A DNA stretch of 64,000 bases from Bog-473 sp963763575. Its GTDB lineage: Bacteria; Actinomycetota; Acidimicrobiia; Acidimicrobiales; RAAP-2. Both the position numbers and the translations under genes were made by a program. Below the pieces are notes generated by a model. That model was not told the origin of the DNA and did not search any database. It saw only the letters and a program-made list of their open reading frames with translations. Below are positions 23,682-33,060 of this stretch, piece after piece. Every line of letters begins with the position of its first letter. Position 1 is the first letter of the stretch. The stretch is from NCBI GenBank assembly GCA_963763575.1, contig CAVXPD010000003.1, positions 205,245-269,244 of the forward strand, in the 5' to 3' direction.

Positions 23682-25103
23682 CTAGACGGCCCGCGCGTGT
23701 GGTGAGCCCGGCGCCACCAGCGGCCAGGGCATCTCCCGCTCCGCCGCCAGCGCGAGATCGAGCAACAGCTGCTCGCGATGATGGCCCGCCAGCACCTGCA
23801 GGCCGATCGGCAACCCGTCGACCAGCCCGGCCGGAATGGTCACGGCGGGGCTGCCGTTGAGGTTCGAGGGCGCGGTCAGCGCTGCGTTGTTCATGATGGC
23901 CCGGACGAACCCGATCTCGTGAATGAGATCGCGGCCCGGCAGCGTCGAGGGTGGCGGACCCTCCGCCTTGAACGCGACGTCGGGGTGCGTCGAGCAGAAG
24001 ACGAAGTCGGCCTCGTCGAAGAGGTCGGCCATGGCCCCGTTGAGCTGGCGCCGGTAGCTCTCGATCGAGGCCGCCCGCTCGAGGTTGTAACGCTCCTGCG
24101 CGTTGCGGAGGCCGGCCATGATCTCCGGCGAAAGCGCGGAGACGCATTCGGGGTAGGCGTCGCCCAGGTCGGCCACCATCGGCGGCATGTTGGACATGGA
24201 CCAGGCCCCGCGTAGCGGGGGCAGCGTCGGCGTGACCGCGATCAGCCGCAACCCGGCCGCCGCCGCCAGCCGCTCGGCCGCCGCAGCCACGACCGTCCCC
24301 ACTTCGTCGCGCACCTGGGCGATCCCGAGGTCGACGACGATGGCTGCAGTGAAGCCGGACAGATCGTGGCTGCCGAGACCCGTCTCCCATCCCTCCACCC
24401 TCGGCAGGCTGAGCGGGTCGCGCCGGTCGAAGCCGTTGCAGCAGTCGAAGTACCGCGCCGTGTCACGCACCGAGCGGGTCAGGCAACCGAGCACCGTCGT
24501 CATCGGCTCGATGGTCCCGTCGGGTCCCTTCGGGATACGCCCGTACGTGGCCTTCAATCCGAAGAGGCCGCTGAAGCCGGCGGGGCCGCGGATGGAGCCC
24601 CCGCCGTCGCTGCCCGTCGCGATCGGAAAGAGGCCTCCAGCGACCGCGGCGGCGGTGCCGCCGGAAGACCCGCCGGGGGTGCGCTCGGGGTTCCACGGAT
24701 TCCGCGTCGTCCCGTGCAGGACGGTGGAGGTGCAGTTGATGCCGCCGAATTCGGGCGCGGTGGTCTGAGCGGCCAGGATCGCCCCGGTCAAGCGCAGACG
24801 CCGGACCGACGTGTCGTCGTGCGGGGCGATGCGGTCCTTGAAGATGACCGATGCCTGGGTGTAGGGCCAGCCCATGACCTTCTCGAGCTCCTTGACGCCG
24901 AAGGGGACGCCGCCGAAGGGCAAGCTGACGTCGGCCGAGGCAGCAGCCTCGCGGGCGCGGTCGAAGTCGGTGAAGCTGCAGACGTTGAGGGGTGAGCGCT
25001 CGATGGCAGCGATGCAGTCGTCCAGGGCTTCGAGTGGTGACAGCTCTTCGGCCCGGAAGGCGTCGACCAGGCTGCAGGCGTCCCCCAACCACGGCGTGCT
25101 CAC
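23682..25103 (-). CDS. Amidase signature family hydrolase
   Basis: A 473-aa amidase. The lysine of the Ser-cisSer-Lys triad is in GVKELEK near residue 72, and TPGGSSGGTAAAVAGG followed by GSDGGGSIRGPA carries both serines. SNLNGSPAVTIPAG near the C-terminus is also typical. GTG 25103 is chosen where similarity begins (STPWLGDACSLVDAF). Such enzymes cleave amides of small carboxylic acids. It is not a GatA: there is no gatB/gatC beside it. Divergent from the D-threonine-aldolase-like gene with 62 bases between. Confidence 0.88.
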   Translation of the reverse strand: MSTPWLGDACSLVDAFRAEELSPLEALDDCIAAIERSPLNVCSFTDFDRAREAAASADVSLPFGGVPFGVKELEKVMGWPYTQASVIFKDRIAPHDDTSVRRLRLTGAILAAQTTAPEFGGINCTSTVLHGTTRNPWNPERTPGGSSGGTAAAVAGGLFPIATGSDGGGSIRGPAGFSGLFGLKATYGRIPKGPDGTIEPMTTVLGCLTRSVRDTARYFDCCNGFDRRDPLSLPRVEGWETGLGSHDLSGFTAAIVVDLGIAQVRDEVGTVVAAAAERLAAAAGLRLIAVTPTLPPLRGAWSMSNMPPMVADLGDAYPECVSALSPEIMAGLRNAQERYNLERAASIESYRRQLNGAMADLFDEADFVFCSTHPDVAFKAEGPPPSTLPGRDLIHEIGFVRAIMNNAALTAPSNLNGSPAVTIPAGLVDGLPIGLQVLAGHHREQLLLDLALAAEREMPWPLVAPGSPHARAV

Positions 25104-25165
25104 CGGGCGGACAGTATCCGAGCCTCCGTCGCCGCGCGCCGGGCGGGTCGCTAGCCTCGCCGGCG

Positions 25166-26158
25166 GTGAAGATCTCGCAGCTGACGACGCCGGCTCTTGT
25201 CGTCGACGCGGCCACGCTCGAGGCGAACCTGCGCACCATGGCCGACGCGCTGCCCGGCGACCGGCTCCGGCCACACGTCAAGGCACACAAGTGCACCGCA
25301 CTGGCGGTACGCCAGGCGGCGCATGGTCACCGGCACTTCACCTGCGCCACCATCAAGGAGATGGAGGGCATGGCCCGGGCGGGGCTGGGCGACGATCTCC
25401 TGCTGGCGAACGAGGTCCTCGACGCCACGCGGCTCGGTGCGCTGGCAAAGAGCGGTGCGCGGGTCACGGTCGCCGTCGACTCGGACGCGACGATCGACGC
25501 GGCCGCCCGCGGCGGGGTGCCCGAGGTGCTGATCGACGTGAACGTCGGCCTGCCCCGTTGTGGCTGCCAGGCGGATGACGCGGGTCGCCTGGCCGACCGC
25601 GCCCGGGCCGCCGGCCTGACCGTGCGCGGCGTCATGGGGTACGAGGGACACATCGTCGGGCTCGAAGACCGCGCGGCGCGCAAGGAGATGATCGAGGGGT
25701 CCATGGCGGAGCTGATGAAGGCCGCCGGGACGGTAGGAGGTGAGATCGTCTCGGCCGGCGGCACAGGAACCTACGACCTCAACAGCTGGGCGACCGAGAT
25801 CCAGGCCGGGTCGTATGCGCTGATGGACACGGCGTACGCCAAGCTCCGCCTGCCGTTCGGGCACGCGCTCAGCGTGCTGGCGACGGTGATCTCGGTCTCG
25901 CCCGACTGGGCGGTGGCGGACTGCGGCCTCAAGGCGCTCGGCATGGACCACGGCAACCCCACCGTCGACGGGGCCGACGTGTGGTTCTGCTCGGACGAAC
26001 ATCTGACGCTGGCGCCCCACGATCAGTGGCACGTGGGCGACCGCATCCGCGTTCTGCCGGCGCACGTCGACCCCACGGTGGCGTACCACGAGCACTTGCA
26101 TGTCGTCGACGGTGAGGAGGTCGTCGAGCGCTGGGATGTCGACCTGCGCGGCTGGTGA
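25166..26158 (+). CDS. PLP enzyme of the D-threonine aldolase/D-serine dehydratase family
   Basis: A 330-aa fold-type III PLP enzyme. HVKAHKC near residue 37 contains the Schiff-base lysine of the alanine racemase-like barrel, and YEGHI and GTGTYD lie on the barrel. In the C-terminal domain PAHVDPTVAYHEHL has His-x-Asp where D-serine dehydratase has His-x-Cys. This favours the divalent-metal D-threonine aldolase type. GTG 25166 lies 62 bases from the divergent amidase start. The real amino alcohol substrate is unknown. Confidence 0.82.
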   Translation: MKISQLTTPALVVDAATLEANLRTMADALPGDRLRPHVKAHKCTALAVRQAAHGHRHFTCATIKEMEGMARAGLGDDLLLANEVLDATRLGALAKSGARVTVAVDSDATIDAAARGGVPEVLIDVNVGLPRCGCQADDAGRLADRARAAGLTVRGVMGYEGHIVGLEDRAARKEMIEGSMAELMKAAGTVGGEIVSAGGTGTYDLNSWATEIQAGSYALMDTAYAKLRLPFGHALSVLATVISVSPDWAVADCGLKALGMDHGNPTVDGADVWFCSDEHLTLAPHDQWHVGDRIRVLPAHVDPTVAYHEHLHVVDGEEVVERWDVDLRGW

Positions 26159-26186
26159 CAGACTGCACCGTGACAAGGAGGATCAC

Positions 26187-26837
26187 ATGGCTGACGCCGA
26201 GCCGTTCACGATCGGAGCTGCCGTCTCGGGTACGGACGGGCCCTGCGGCAAGCTGATCAAGGTTGTGGTGGACCCGGTGGCAAGGGCGGTGACGCATCTC
26301 GTGGTCGAGCCGGAACACCGCGCCGGCCTCGGGCGACTGGTCTCGCTCAACCTGGTCGCTCCCGGGACCGACCCGAAGGCCGTGCAGCTCCGCATCTCGC
26401 TGAACGAGTTCGACGCGCTCCCGAGCGCCGAGGAGACCTCCTTCCTGCCGGGCGGGAGCGGCGAGCAGGCGTACGAGGCGCACGAGCTGTACTACTGGCC
26501 GTACTTCGGCCTCGCGGGCGGCGTGGACCCTTACGCAGTGAACGCGAGCGGCCTCGTCACCCGTGACACCATCCCGCCCGGCGAGGTCGAGGTGCAGCGC
26601 GGCGACCGCGTGCACGCCAGCGACGGGGAGATCGGCAAGGTCGAGGGGCTCGTGGTCGAGCCGAACGGCGGCCACGTCACGCACGTGCTGCTCCAGGAGG
26701 GGCATCTCTGGGGCCGCAAGGAGGTCGCCATCCCGATGACCGCCGTGCAGAAGATCGAGGACGGGGTGTCCGTCAGCCTGTCCAAGCAGGAGATCGAGGC
26801 GCTCCCCGCGGTCGGCCTCTCCCACCCAGGCGGCTGA
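26187..26837 (+). CDS. PRC-barrel domain protein
   Basis: A 216-aa soluble protein with two PRC-barrel-like repeats. The first is residues about 6-75 (VSGTDGPCGKLIKVVVDPVARAVTHLVVE in outline). The second is about 135-205 (VHASDGEIGKVEGLVVEPNGGHVTHVLL in outline). ATG 26187 has a strong GGAGG. It lies 28 bases after the PLP enzyme gene and may be co-transcribed. Such proteins bind RNA, membranes or partner proteins; the role here is unknown. Confidence 0.85.
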   Translation: MADAEPFTIGAAVSGTDGPCGKLIKVVVDPVARAVTHLVVEPEHRAGLGRLVSLNLVAPGTDPKAVQLRISLNEFDALPSAEETSFLPGGSGEQAYEAHELYYWPYFGLAGGVDPYAVNASGLVTRDTIPPGEVEVQRGDRVHASDGEIGKVEGLVVEPNGGHVTHVLLQEGHLWGRKEVAIPMTAVQKIEDGVSVSLSKQEIEALPAVGLSHPGG

Positions 26838-26862
26838 CGCTCAGAGCTCGAAGCTCGAGCGC

Positions 26863-27813
26863 TCAGGGTTCGAGCACGAAGCGGCCCCGCAACCCGCCCG
26901 CCTCGAGGAGGCGGTGCGCCTCGGGTGCCTGCTCCATCGGCATCGTGCGCGCGACTCGCAGCGTGAGCACGCCGTCTTCGGCCTGCGCCCGCAGCACGTC
27001 CAGCTTCTCCCGCTCGCGCGCGTAGTTCCTCACGAAGACCGGAAAGAACGTGACCCCACGCGGGTCGGCTCCGGCGCCCGCACCGTCGTAGCCGCGCAGC
27101 GTCGCCATGCGGCCCCCGTCGCGTACGGCACCGACGGCGAGCGGGCCGAGGAGCGCGCCGTCGACCAGGCCGTCGGCGCCTTCGGGCACGGCGGCGCGCA
27201 CGTGCGCGGCGAAGTCGTCACCGCGGGGTACCACCTGCTGCGCTCCCAACCTGCGCACCAACTCCTCGTCGTCCGGTGCGGCGTCGGCGACGACACGGAG
27301 GCCCTCCGCCCGGCCCAGCTGGACGGCGTAGCCCCCGACCGCCCCCGCCGCGCCGGTCACGGCCAGCGTCTGCCCCTCGGCGAGAGCCAGCTCATCGAGG
27401 GCGAGGCGCGCGGTGAGCCCGTTCATCGCGAGCGTGGCGGCCTCGGCGTCGGTGGCGCCGGCCGGCGAGCGGACGACCGAGTCGACCGGGACGACGACGC
27501 GCTCGGCGTACGCGCCGCGTGGCCCCAGGGGCAGCACGATGGCCAGCACACGCTCGCCGAGCGCGAGGTCGGTCACGGTGCCTTCGCCGATCTTCTCGAG
27601 CACCCCGGCGGCGTCCATACCCGGGACGTGGGGCGGCGCGACGTCCTTGAGGCGTTCGGCCCGGCCCCCGCCGCGTAGGACCGTGTCGGTCGGGTTCACG
27701 GCGGCGGCGTGGACCCGGATCCTGAGCTCCCCCGGGCCCGGCTCCGGATCGGGCACCTCGAAGACGTGCAACACCTCGGGCGGGCCGAACTCGGTGACAC
27801 CGACCGCACGCAT
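26863..27813 (-). CDS. Zinc-free medium-chain reductase (quinone oxidoreductase-like)
   Basis: A 316-aa MDR protein. MRAVGVTEFGPPEVLHV is the typical quinone oxidoreductase start, VNPTDTVLR replaces zinc-binding cysteines, and LAVTGAAGAVGGYAVQLGR binds NADPH. The structural zinc cysteines are absent. It should reduce quinones or enones with NADPH in the cytoplasm. Divergent from the membrane protein gene at 27852. Confidence 0.88.
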   Translation of the reverse strand: MRAVGVTEFGPPEVLHVFEVPDPEPGPGELRIRVHAAAVNPTDTVLRGGGRAERLKDVAPPHVPGMDAAGVLEKIGEGTVTDLALGERVLAIVLPLGPRGAYAERVVVPVDSVVRSPAGATDAEAATLAMNGLTARLALDELALAEGQTLAVTGAAGAVGGYAVQLGRAEGLRVVADAAPDDEELVRRLGAQQVVPRGDDFAAHVRAAVPEGADGLVDGALLGPLAVGAVRDGGRMATLRGYDGAGAGADPRGVTFFPVFVRNYAREREKLDVLRAQAEDGVLTLRVARTMPMEQAPEAHRLLEAGGLRGRFVLEP

Positions 27814-27851
27814 GGTTCCGTGAGCCTAGGGTGCCGCGGGAGTAGACCGGT

Positions 27852-28607
27852 GTGGTGCGAGGCCCCCGCATCCTGCTCGGCGTGGGAGCGCTGGCCCTGT
27901 GCGCGTGGTGCGGGTGGGTCAGCGGATTCCACCGCAGCACCAGGGCGGCCGAGATCACCTGGGTGGTGTCGCTCGCTGCCGTGCTCGCGGTGGACGTCGC
28001 GTTGTGGCGGGGGTCCAAAGGGGCCGGTCTCGGCTGGCGCCTCGCACCCGCGGCCGAACCCTGGCCGCGTCGGGGACGGGGCGGGAGCCGGCGCGCGCTC
28101 GGCGGCGTGGCGCCATGGCTCGTGCTGATCGTGGTGGCGGTGGTCTGGGACGTGCTCGGCATCGACACCGGCGCGCACGCGGCCCACCTGACCATCAGCG
28201 CGCTCGCCCAGGCCTACCGGCCGATGAACGCTGCCCTCCTCCTGATCTGGATGCTGGTCGGTGTGGGCTACGAGGTGGCGCGGGTGCGCGCGCCGCATGG
28301 CGCTGCGCCGGCGGGCGCGGGCGAGCCACGAGAGGGCGTCGCCTGGTTCGCCGTCGGTGCCGCACCGGTGGGCGGCCACGCCGCCGTGGCCCCGGCGCTT
28401 CTGCTGCCTTCGAGCCGGCCCGCCGGTGTCGCGTTCTGGATCGCGGTCCTCGTGGCGGCCGTCGCGGTGGACCTCGTGGCGCGTCGTTCACACGGGAGGC
28501 TGGCCACGGCCGAGGAGCTCGTCCGGTTCATCTCGACGGCATCGGTCGCCAATTTCGTGTTGATCGTCGCCTGGGCGTTCGCCGGCTACCACCTCTTCGC
28601 ACGATGA
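27852..28607 (+). CDS. Hypothetical polytopic membrane protein
   Basis: A 251-aa protein with about six hydrophobic helices (ILLGVGALALCAWCGWV, ITWVVSLAAVLAVDVAL, LVLIVVAVVWDVLGI, ALLLIWMLVGVGYEVA, FWIAVLVAAVAVDLVA, FVLIVAWAFAGYHLFA). A loop WDVLGIDTGAHAAHL is conserved in similar actinobacterial proteins I remember without names. The GTG start is uncertain. Function unknown. Confidence 0.6.
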   Translation: MVRGPRILLGVGALALCAWCGWVSGFHRSTRAAEITWVVSLAAVLAVDVALWRGSKGAGLGWRLAPAAEPWPRRGRGGSRRALGGVAPWLVLIVVAVVWDVLGIDTGAHAAHLTISALAQAYRPMNAALLLIWMLVGVGYEVARVRAPHGAAPAGAGEPREGVAWFAVGAAPVGGHAAVAPALLLPSSRPAGVAFWIAVLVAAVAVDLVARRSHGRLATAEELVRFISTASVANFVLIVAWAFAGYHLFAR

Positions 28608-28938
28608 CATCCGGTCGTCGAGAGGCGTCGCACTCCCTGGTTACCGAGCTTCGGTCAGGAGTCCGCGTCGGCTCCCAGTCGCCTCCGGACGGCGCGGCGG
28701 GCGACCTCGAGCATGGCCGGGTCGTCGGTCATCACGAAGCTGGTGTTGGCGGCCAGGATGATGCCGTTCAGCTCGAAGACGAGGACCGTGCGGAGGTACG
28801 CCGTTGGCGGTCGACGGTTCGCTCCGCTCTGATCCAGCGAACTCGTCAGCAGATCTCCGCTTAGATGGAGTCCGCGAAGCGGGAAACGTATGTCGACGGA
28901 GGAGGACAGCACCTGCCACTGTCGTCGAAGGGTTCGTC
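28608..28938. other. 331-bp region before the epoxide hydrolase gene
   Basis: A minus-strand frame at 28655-28912 (85 codons, ending EVARRAVRRRLGADADS) is open but has no recognised family or ribosome site, so it stays doubtful. The region otherwise holds the presumed promoter of the next gene; no hairpin or palindrome stands out. Confidence 0.4.
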
Positions 28939-30075
28939 ATGATCGAGCGAGGGACGGCCGTCCTCGATGTGCACGCTCTGGAAGAGCTGCCCGGTCGCCT
29001 TCGACGCGCACGGCTTCCGTCGGAAGACGGCCCGAGTTGGGATCGGGGTGTCCCATCCGAGTGGCTGGCCGACCTCGTCGCGGACTGGCGTGACCACGAC
29101 TTCTCAGCACAGCAGGCTCGTCTCGATGCGATGGAACACCTTTTTGCGCAGGTTGGTGACCAGCGCATCCATTGTCTGCATTTCCCGGGGGTCGGACCGG
29201 CGCCTGCGCCGTTGATCCTCACCCACGGCTGGCCGAGTTCTGTGCTCGAGTTCATGAGCGTGGCGCCTCTGCTTGCCGATCCGGCCCGGCATGGCGCCAA
29301 CACGACTGACGCCTTCACCGTGATTGTGCCATCGCTCCCAGGCTTCGGCTTCTCAGGTCCACCGCCTCATACGGGTCTGACTCCACGTGAGGTGGCGGCA
29401 CTCTGGCACACGTTGCTCGAACAGCTCGGCTACGGCAGGTACTTCGCCCATGGCGGTGACCTCGGCGTCGGCGTCACTGCATGGCTTGCCCGGGACCACC
29501 CCGACGCCGCCGCGGCAGTGCATCTCGCGACGCCCGGTCTCCCGGCTCCGCCACGGCCCTGGTCGCCTGAAGAGGACGTGTACGTGAACGAAACCGCGCG
29601 CTGGTCGGCCGAGGAGGGCGGTTACGCCCACGAGCAGAGCACCAAGCCGGCGACGCTGGGCGCCGCGCTGCTCGACTCGCCCGTCGGGCTGGCAGCGTGG
29701 ATCGGTGAGAAGGTCGTCGCGTGGAGTGCCACGGAGGAGAACGGAGATCCACGCTTCCCACGTCGACTGCTCTTGGACACCCTCACGCTCTACTGGTGCA
29801 GCGGAACGATCGCTACCTCTTTTTTGCCGTACTGGCGCTACCGGCATGATCCAGACGCGGCGCTTCTCGCTGATGCGGTTTCGTCGGTGCCCACCGCTGT
29901 CGGTCTGTTCGGCGGAGAGCGGGTCCCGTTCCCCAAGGTTCCACGAGCGTTGGCCGAGCGATACTTCGACGTCGTGTCGTGGTCGGAACACGACAGTGGT
30001 GGCCATTTTCCCGCGGTCGCTGCGCCTGAGCTGCTCGCAGAGAGCCTCCGGGCGTGTTTTCGCCCGTACAGGTAG
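28939..30075 (+). CDS. Epoxide hydrolase family alpha/beta hydrolase (first paralogue)
   Basis: A 378-aa enzyme. An N-terminal EHN domain (SWDRGVPSEWLADLVADWRDHDF in outline) precedes the hydrolase core. ILTHGWPSSVLEF is the oxyanion motif, AHGGDLGVGV has the nucleophile Asp, and HDSGGHFPAV the catalytic His. ATG 28939 fits the start of the EHN domain, although the EHN is shorter than usual. A longer frame exists upstream. A second member is at 52336-53568. It likely opens an epoxide in the cytoplasm; the substrate is unknown. Confidence 0.87.
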   Translation: MIERGTAVLDVHALEELPGRLRRARLPSEDGPSWDRGVPSEWLADLVADWRDHDFSAQQARLDAMEHLFAQVGDQRIHCLHFPGVGPAPAPLILTHGWPSSVLEFMSVAPLLADPARHGANTTDAFTVIVPSLPGFGFSGPPPHTGLTPREVAALWHTLLEQLGYGRYFAHGGDLGVGVTAWLARDHPDAAAAVHLATPGLPAPPRPWSPEEDVYVNETARWSAEEGGYAHEQSTKPATLGAALLDSPVGLAAWIGEKVVAWSATEENGDPRFPRRLLLDTLTLYWCSGTIATSFLPYWRYRHDPDAALLADAVSSVPTAVGLFGGERVPFPKVPRALAERYFDVVSWSEHDSGGHFPAVAAPELLAESLRACFRPYR

Positions 30076-30151
30076 GACGAACCCCGAGGTTCATGTGGTC
30101 ACCCGGTTCGTTCGGCTGAAGTGTAGCGGTGCTTGATCCTGTGAACAAGCT

Positions 30152-30799
30152 CTACGACTCGAGGTACCGGACCACTGCCATCACTCGACGGTGGTACAGA
30201 TTGTCGTCCGGGAGCAGGTCGAGCTTCATGAAGATGTTGGTCACGTGCTTCTCGACCGCGCCCAGGGAGACCGTCAGATCCTCGGCAATGGCATTGTTCG
30301 ACTTGCCCTGAGCCATCAAGGAGAGCACCTCTCGTTCTCTCGGCGTGAGACGACCCAAGGGGTCCGTCTTGTGGCTCCGGGCCAGCAATTGGCGCACGAC
30401 GTCGGGATCGAGGGCGGTGCCGCCCGATGCCACCCGGTGCACTACCTCGACGAACTCGGCGACGTCCCCAACTCGGTCCTTGAGGAGGTAGCCGATGCCG
30501 CTGGTCTCCCCGGCCAAGAGCTCGCTGGCGTACCGCTCCTCGACGAACTGCGAAAGCACCAGGAGGGTCACTTTGGGCCACCGTCGCCGGATCTCGATGG
30601 CGGCGCGCAGACCTTCGTCGCTGTAGGTCGGAGGCATGCGGACGTCGACGATGGCCAAGTCGGGAGTCAGGCGTTCGACGGCCGCTATCAGTTCGACGGC
30701 ATCACCCGCTCCCTCGACAACGTCGATACCTTCCTCTCTCAAGAGACGGGCGATGCCTTCGCGAAGCAAGACACTGTCGTCACCGATCACGACGCGCAC
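30152..30799 (-). CDS. NarL/LuxR-type response regulator
   Basis: A 215-aa regulator. The receiver has DD near residue 7-8, the phosphorylation Asp in AIVDVRMP near 52, and the Lys in YLLKDRVGD. The C-terminal LuxR helix-turn-helix is LTPREREVLSLMAQGKSNNAIAEDL in outline. GTG 30799 overlaps the end of the kinase gene by 13 bases, so the two are coupled. The likely target is the divergent ABC exporter at 32.3 kb. Confidence 0.93.
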   Translation of the reverse strand: MRVVIGDDSVLLREGIARLLREEGIDVVEGAGDAVELIAAVERLTPDLAIVDVRMPPTYSDEGLRAAIEIRRRWPKVTLLVLSQFVEERYASELLAGETSGIGYLLKDRVGDVAEFVEVVHRVASGGTALDPDVVRQLLARSHKTDPLGRLTPREREVLSLMAQGKSNNAIAEDLTVSLGAVEKHVTNIFMKLDLLPDDNLYHRRVMAVVRYLES

Positions 30800-32088
30800 G
30801 GGATGACTGCCTCCACTCGAGTCGGCCCCCCAGCGGGGCTCGTGACGCTCAGCTCGCCGCCCACTGCGCTCACCCGGTCTCGAAGACCGGCCAGGCCGCC
30901 GTCGGTCTCGAAATGAGCACCACCGTGGCCATCGTCCTCAACGATGACACGGAGGGACCCTCCGTCATCCGTGATCAAGACGGACGCGGACGTCGCGCCC
31001 GAGTGCTTCGTGACGTTGTTGATCGCTTCTGCGGTGACGAAGTACGCGACGCCTTCTCGGGTGTGGTCGGGACGCTGAACCAGCTGCACGTCGACATGGA
31101 AAGGGATCGGGCAGCCGGCCACGAGCGAAGACAGGGCGGCGTCGAGGCCGCGCTCGTCAAGCACGGACGGGTGGATACCCCGAACGAGACCTCGGAGGTC
31201 GTGCAGCGCTGTCTTGACTTCGTCATGCGCCTGTTCCAGCAGTTCCTGTGCCGACGTCGGGTCGCGGGCGACGCGGGTCTTGGCCAGGCCCAGTTGAATG
31301 GAGAGCGACACCAATCGGGGCTGGATCCCGTCGTGCAGATCACGCTCGATACGGCGGCGCTCTGCCTCGGCCACGTCGAGTGCGAGCTCACGCGCCTCAC
31401 CGAGTCGCTGCACCTCTAAGGAGAGCTCCCCCGTCGTGCTCGGACCGAGGAGGCTTCTGGCCACCGCCCCGTCGGCGTCAGACCCCGCTCGCGCCACCGA
31501 TGGCCACAACCAGATGGCCGCAACCCCCGCCAAGAGCACCAGGAAAGTGCCGACGGCTCCGGGCGTCGCGAAATGGAGCTCCCACGCCAACAACAGAGCC
31601 GAGCTGGACCCCGTCGCCCACATGAGAAGGTCGACGATGAACCAGGTCCATGTCACGATGGCGAAAATGGCAGCTGCGGCCACGAACGGTCGGACGAGTT
31701 GGTAGGCGGCCAGCCGCCGGACGGACACCGCCGTGGCCCACGTTCGCTGTCGCTCCCGGAGGGAGAGGCCCCTCGGCGCGACCGGCACTTCCAACGGGGT
31801 GATGTGCCGGCCGGTCAGATGTTCGATTCGGTTGCGGTCGATCACCGCCATTCCGGCCGCGAGACGCAGTGTTCCGGCAAAGAGGGTCACGCCTACTCCG
31901 ATGACCCAGAAGAACACCGCACTGAGTGCCAGGCCTACCACGACGGCAAAGAAGAACAAGGCACCGAGGAACAGTGAAGCCACCAGGTTGGTGATCGCCA
32001 ACCATGTGCGCATTGAGAACTGACTCTTGAGCCGACCAAACGCCAAAGGGCCGATCGGCCTCGGCCGCTGCGACTCCGAAAGGCTCAA
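30787..32088 (-). CDS. Sensor histidine kinase (HisKA_3 type)
   Basis: A 433-aa kinase with about four membrane helices in the first 200 residues (two in FLGALFFFAVVVGLALSAVFFW, later helices near FVAAAAIFAIVTWTWFI and FLVLLAGVAAIWLW) and no large external domain, so it may sense the membrane. ERRRIERDLHDGIQPRLV contains the phospho-His. The ATPase domain has EAINNVTKHSGA (N box) and VEDDGHGG (G1). Pairs with the response regulator it overlaps. Such intramembrane sensors often sense envelope stress or peptides. Confidence 0.92.
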   Translation of the reverse strand: MSLSESQRPRPIGPLAFGRLKSQFSMRTWLAITNLVASLFLGALFFFAVVVGLALSAVFFWVIGVGVTLFAGTLRLAAGMAVIDRNRIEHLTGRHITPLEVPVAPRGLSLRERQRTWATAVSVRRLAAYQLVRPFVAAAAIFAIVTWTWFIVDLLMWATGSSSALLLAWELHFATPGAVGTFLVLLAGVAAIWLWPSVARAGSDADGAVARSLLGPSTTGELSLEVQRLGEARELALDVAEAERRRIERDLHDGIQPRLVSLSIQLGLAKTRVARDPTSAQELLEQAHDEVKTALHDLRGLVRGIHPSVLDERGLDAALSSLVAGCPIPFHVDVQLVQRPDHTREGVAYFVTAEAINNVTKHSGATSASVLITDDGGSLRVIVEDDGHGGAHFETDGGLAGLRDRVSAVGGELSVTSPAGGPTRVEAVIPCAS

Positions 32089-32259
32089 CGCCTGGTTCCG
32101 CCATTCGGGTGCCGGGACCGGATCACCCCGTCAACCCTATGGCGCGAGGTCGGCTGCGACCATGGGGAGCCCTCCTGTCCGGAGGGTGGGGCACACCCCA
32201 CTCCCCAATGGGATGCACGCCTCATCGATCGACGTCCCCGGCGGGCGGACACTGGGGCG

Positions 32260-33060
32260 ATGCCCCTCACCACTGCCCCAGACCGAGCCACGTCCTCATC
32301 CAGAGCGATGGGTGTGCGCAGACCGCGTGGCACCTCGGTCGAGCTTCGATCGGTCGGCAAGCACTTCGGCCGTCGTCGCCACGGTACGGACGCGCTCATC
32401 GACGTCACGGCCACGTTCAGCGCGGGCACCATCACGTCGGTGATGGGACCGTCGGGCTCGGGTAAGTCGACCCTCTTGCAGTGCGCCGCCGGCCTCGACC
32501 GCCCGACCTCTGGCACCGTGAGGCTGGGCGGGACGGATCTCGCCGGCCTGAGCCGTCGTCGCCTCTCGGTACTGCGGCGGCGAAGGGTGGGCTTCGTCTT
32601 CCAGGGCCTGAACCTCGTGCCCACCCTGTCGGTGGCCGAAAACATCGCGCTCCCGCTGCGGCTCGACCGCAAACGCGTCGACAAAGATGTCATCCGACAA
32701 CTGGCGGATCGGGTGGGCATCGCTCGCCAGCTACGCCGGCTGCCCCACACACTCTCGGGCGGCCAACAGCAGCGGGTGGCGATCGCCCGTGCCCTCATCA
32801 CCGATCCAGAGGTGATCTTCGCCGACGAGCCGACGGCCGCCCTCGACCCTCACAACTCCGACATCGTCCTCCACCTGCTCCGCCAAGCGGCAGAACAGCT
32901 GGGCCGGACCGTGATCGTTGTCACCCACGAACCGAGAGTGGCGGCACAGGCGGACAGGACACTCGTCTTGGATCGTGGCTGCCTGGTCGACATGATCGAC
33001 GCGCCCTCACCAACAGACCTGGAGTTCCTCTTCGGCTCGCTCGAGGAGGGATCGCCATGA
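32260..33060 (+). CDS. ABC transporter ATP-binding protein (MacB/LolD type)
   Basis: A 266-aa ATPase. Walker A GPSGSGKST, Q-loop GFVFQGLNLVPTLSV, signature LSGGQQQRVAIARA, Walker B VIFADEPTAALDP and VVTHEPR. The domain starts at VELRSVGKHF near residue 27, so GTG or ATG starts further in are possible. The stop overlaps the permease start as ATGA. Divergent from the kinase gene (171-base gap). Part of an exporter or lipoprotein-type transporter. Confidence 0.93.
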   Translation: MPLTTAPDRATSSSRAMGVRRPRGTSVELRSVGKHFGRRRHGTDALIDVTATFSAGTITSVMGPSGSGKSTLLQCAAGLDRPTSGTVRLGGTDLAGLSRRRLSVLRRRRVGFVFQGLNLVPTLSVAENIALPLRLDRKRVDKDVIRQLADRVGIARQLRRLPHTLSGGQQQRVAIARALITDPEVIFADEPTAALDPHNSDIVLHLLRQAAEQLGRTVIVVTHEPRVAAQADRTLVLDRGCLVDMIDAPSPTDLEFLFGSLEEGSP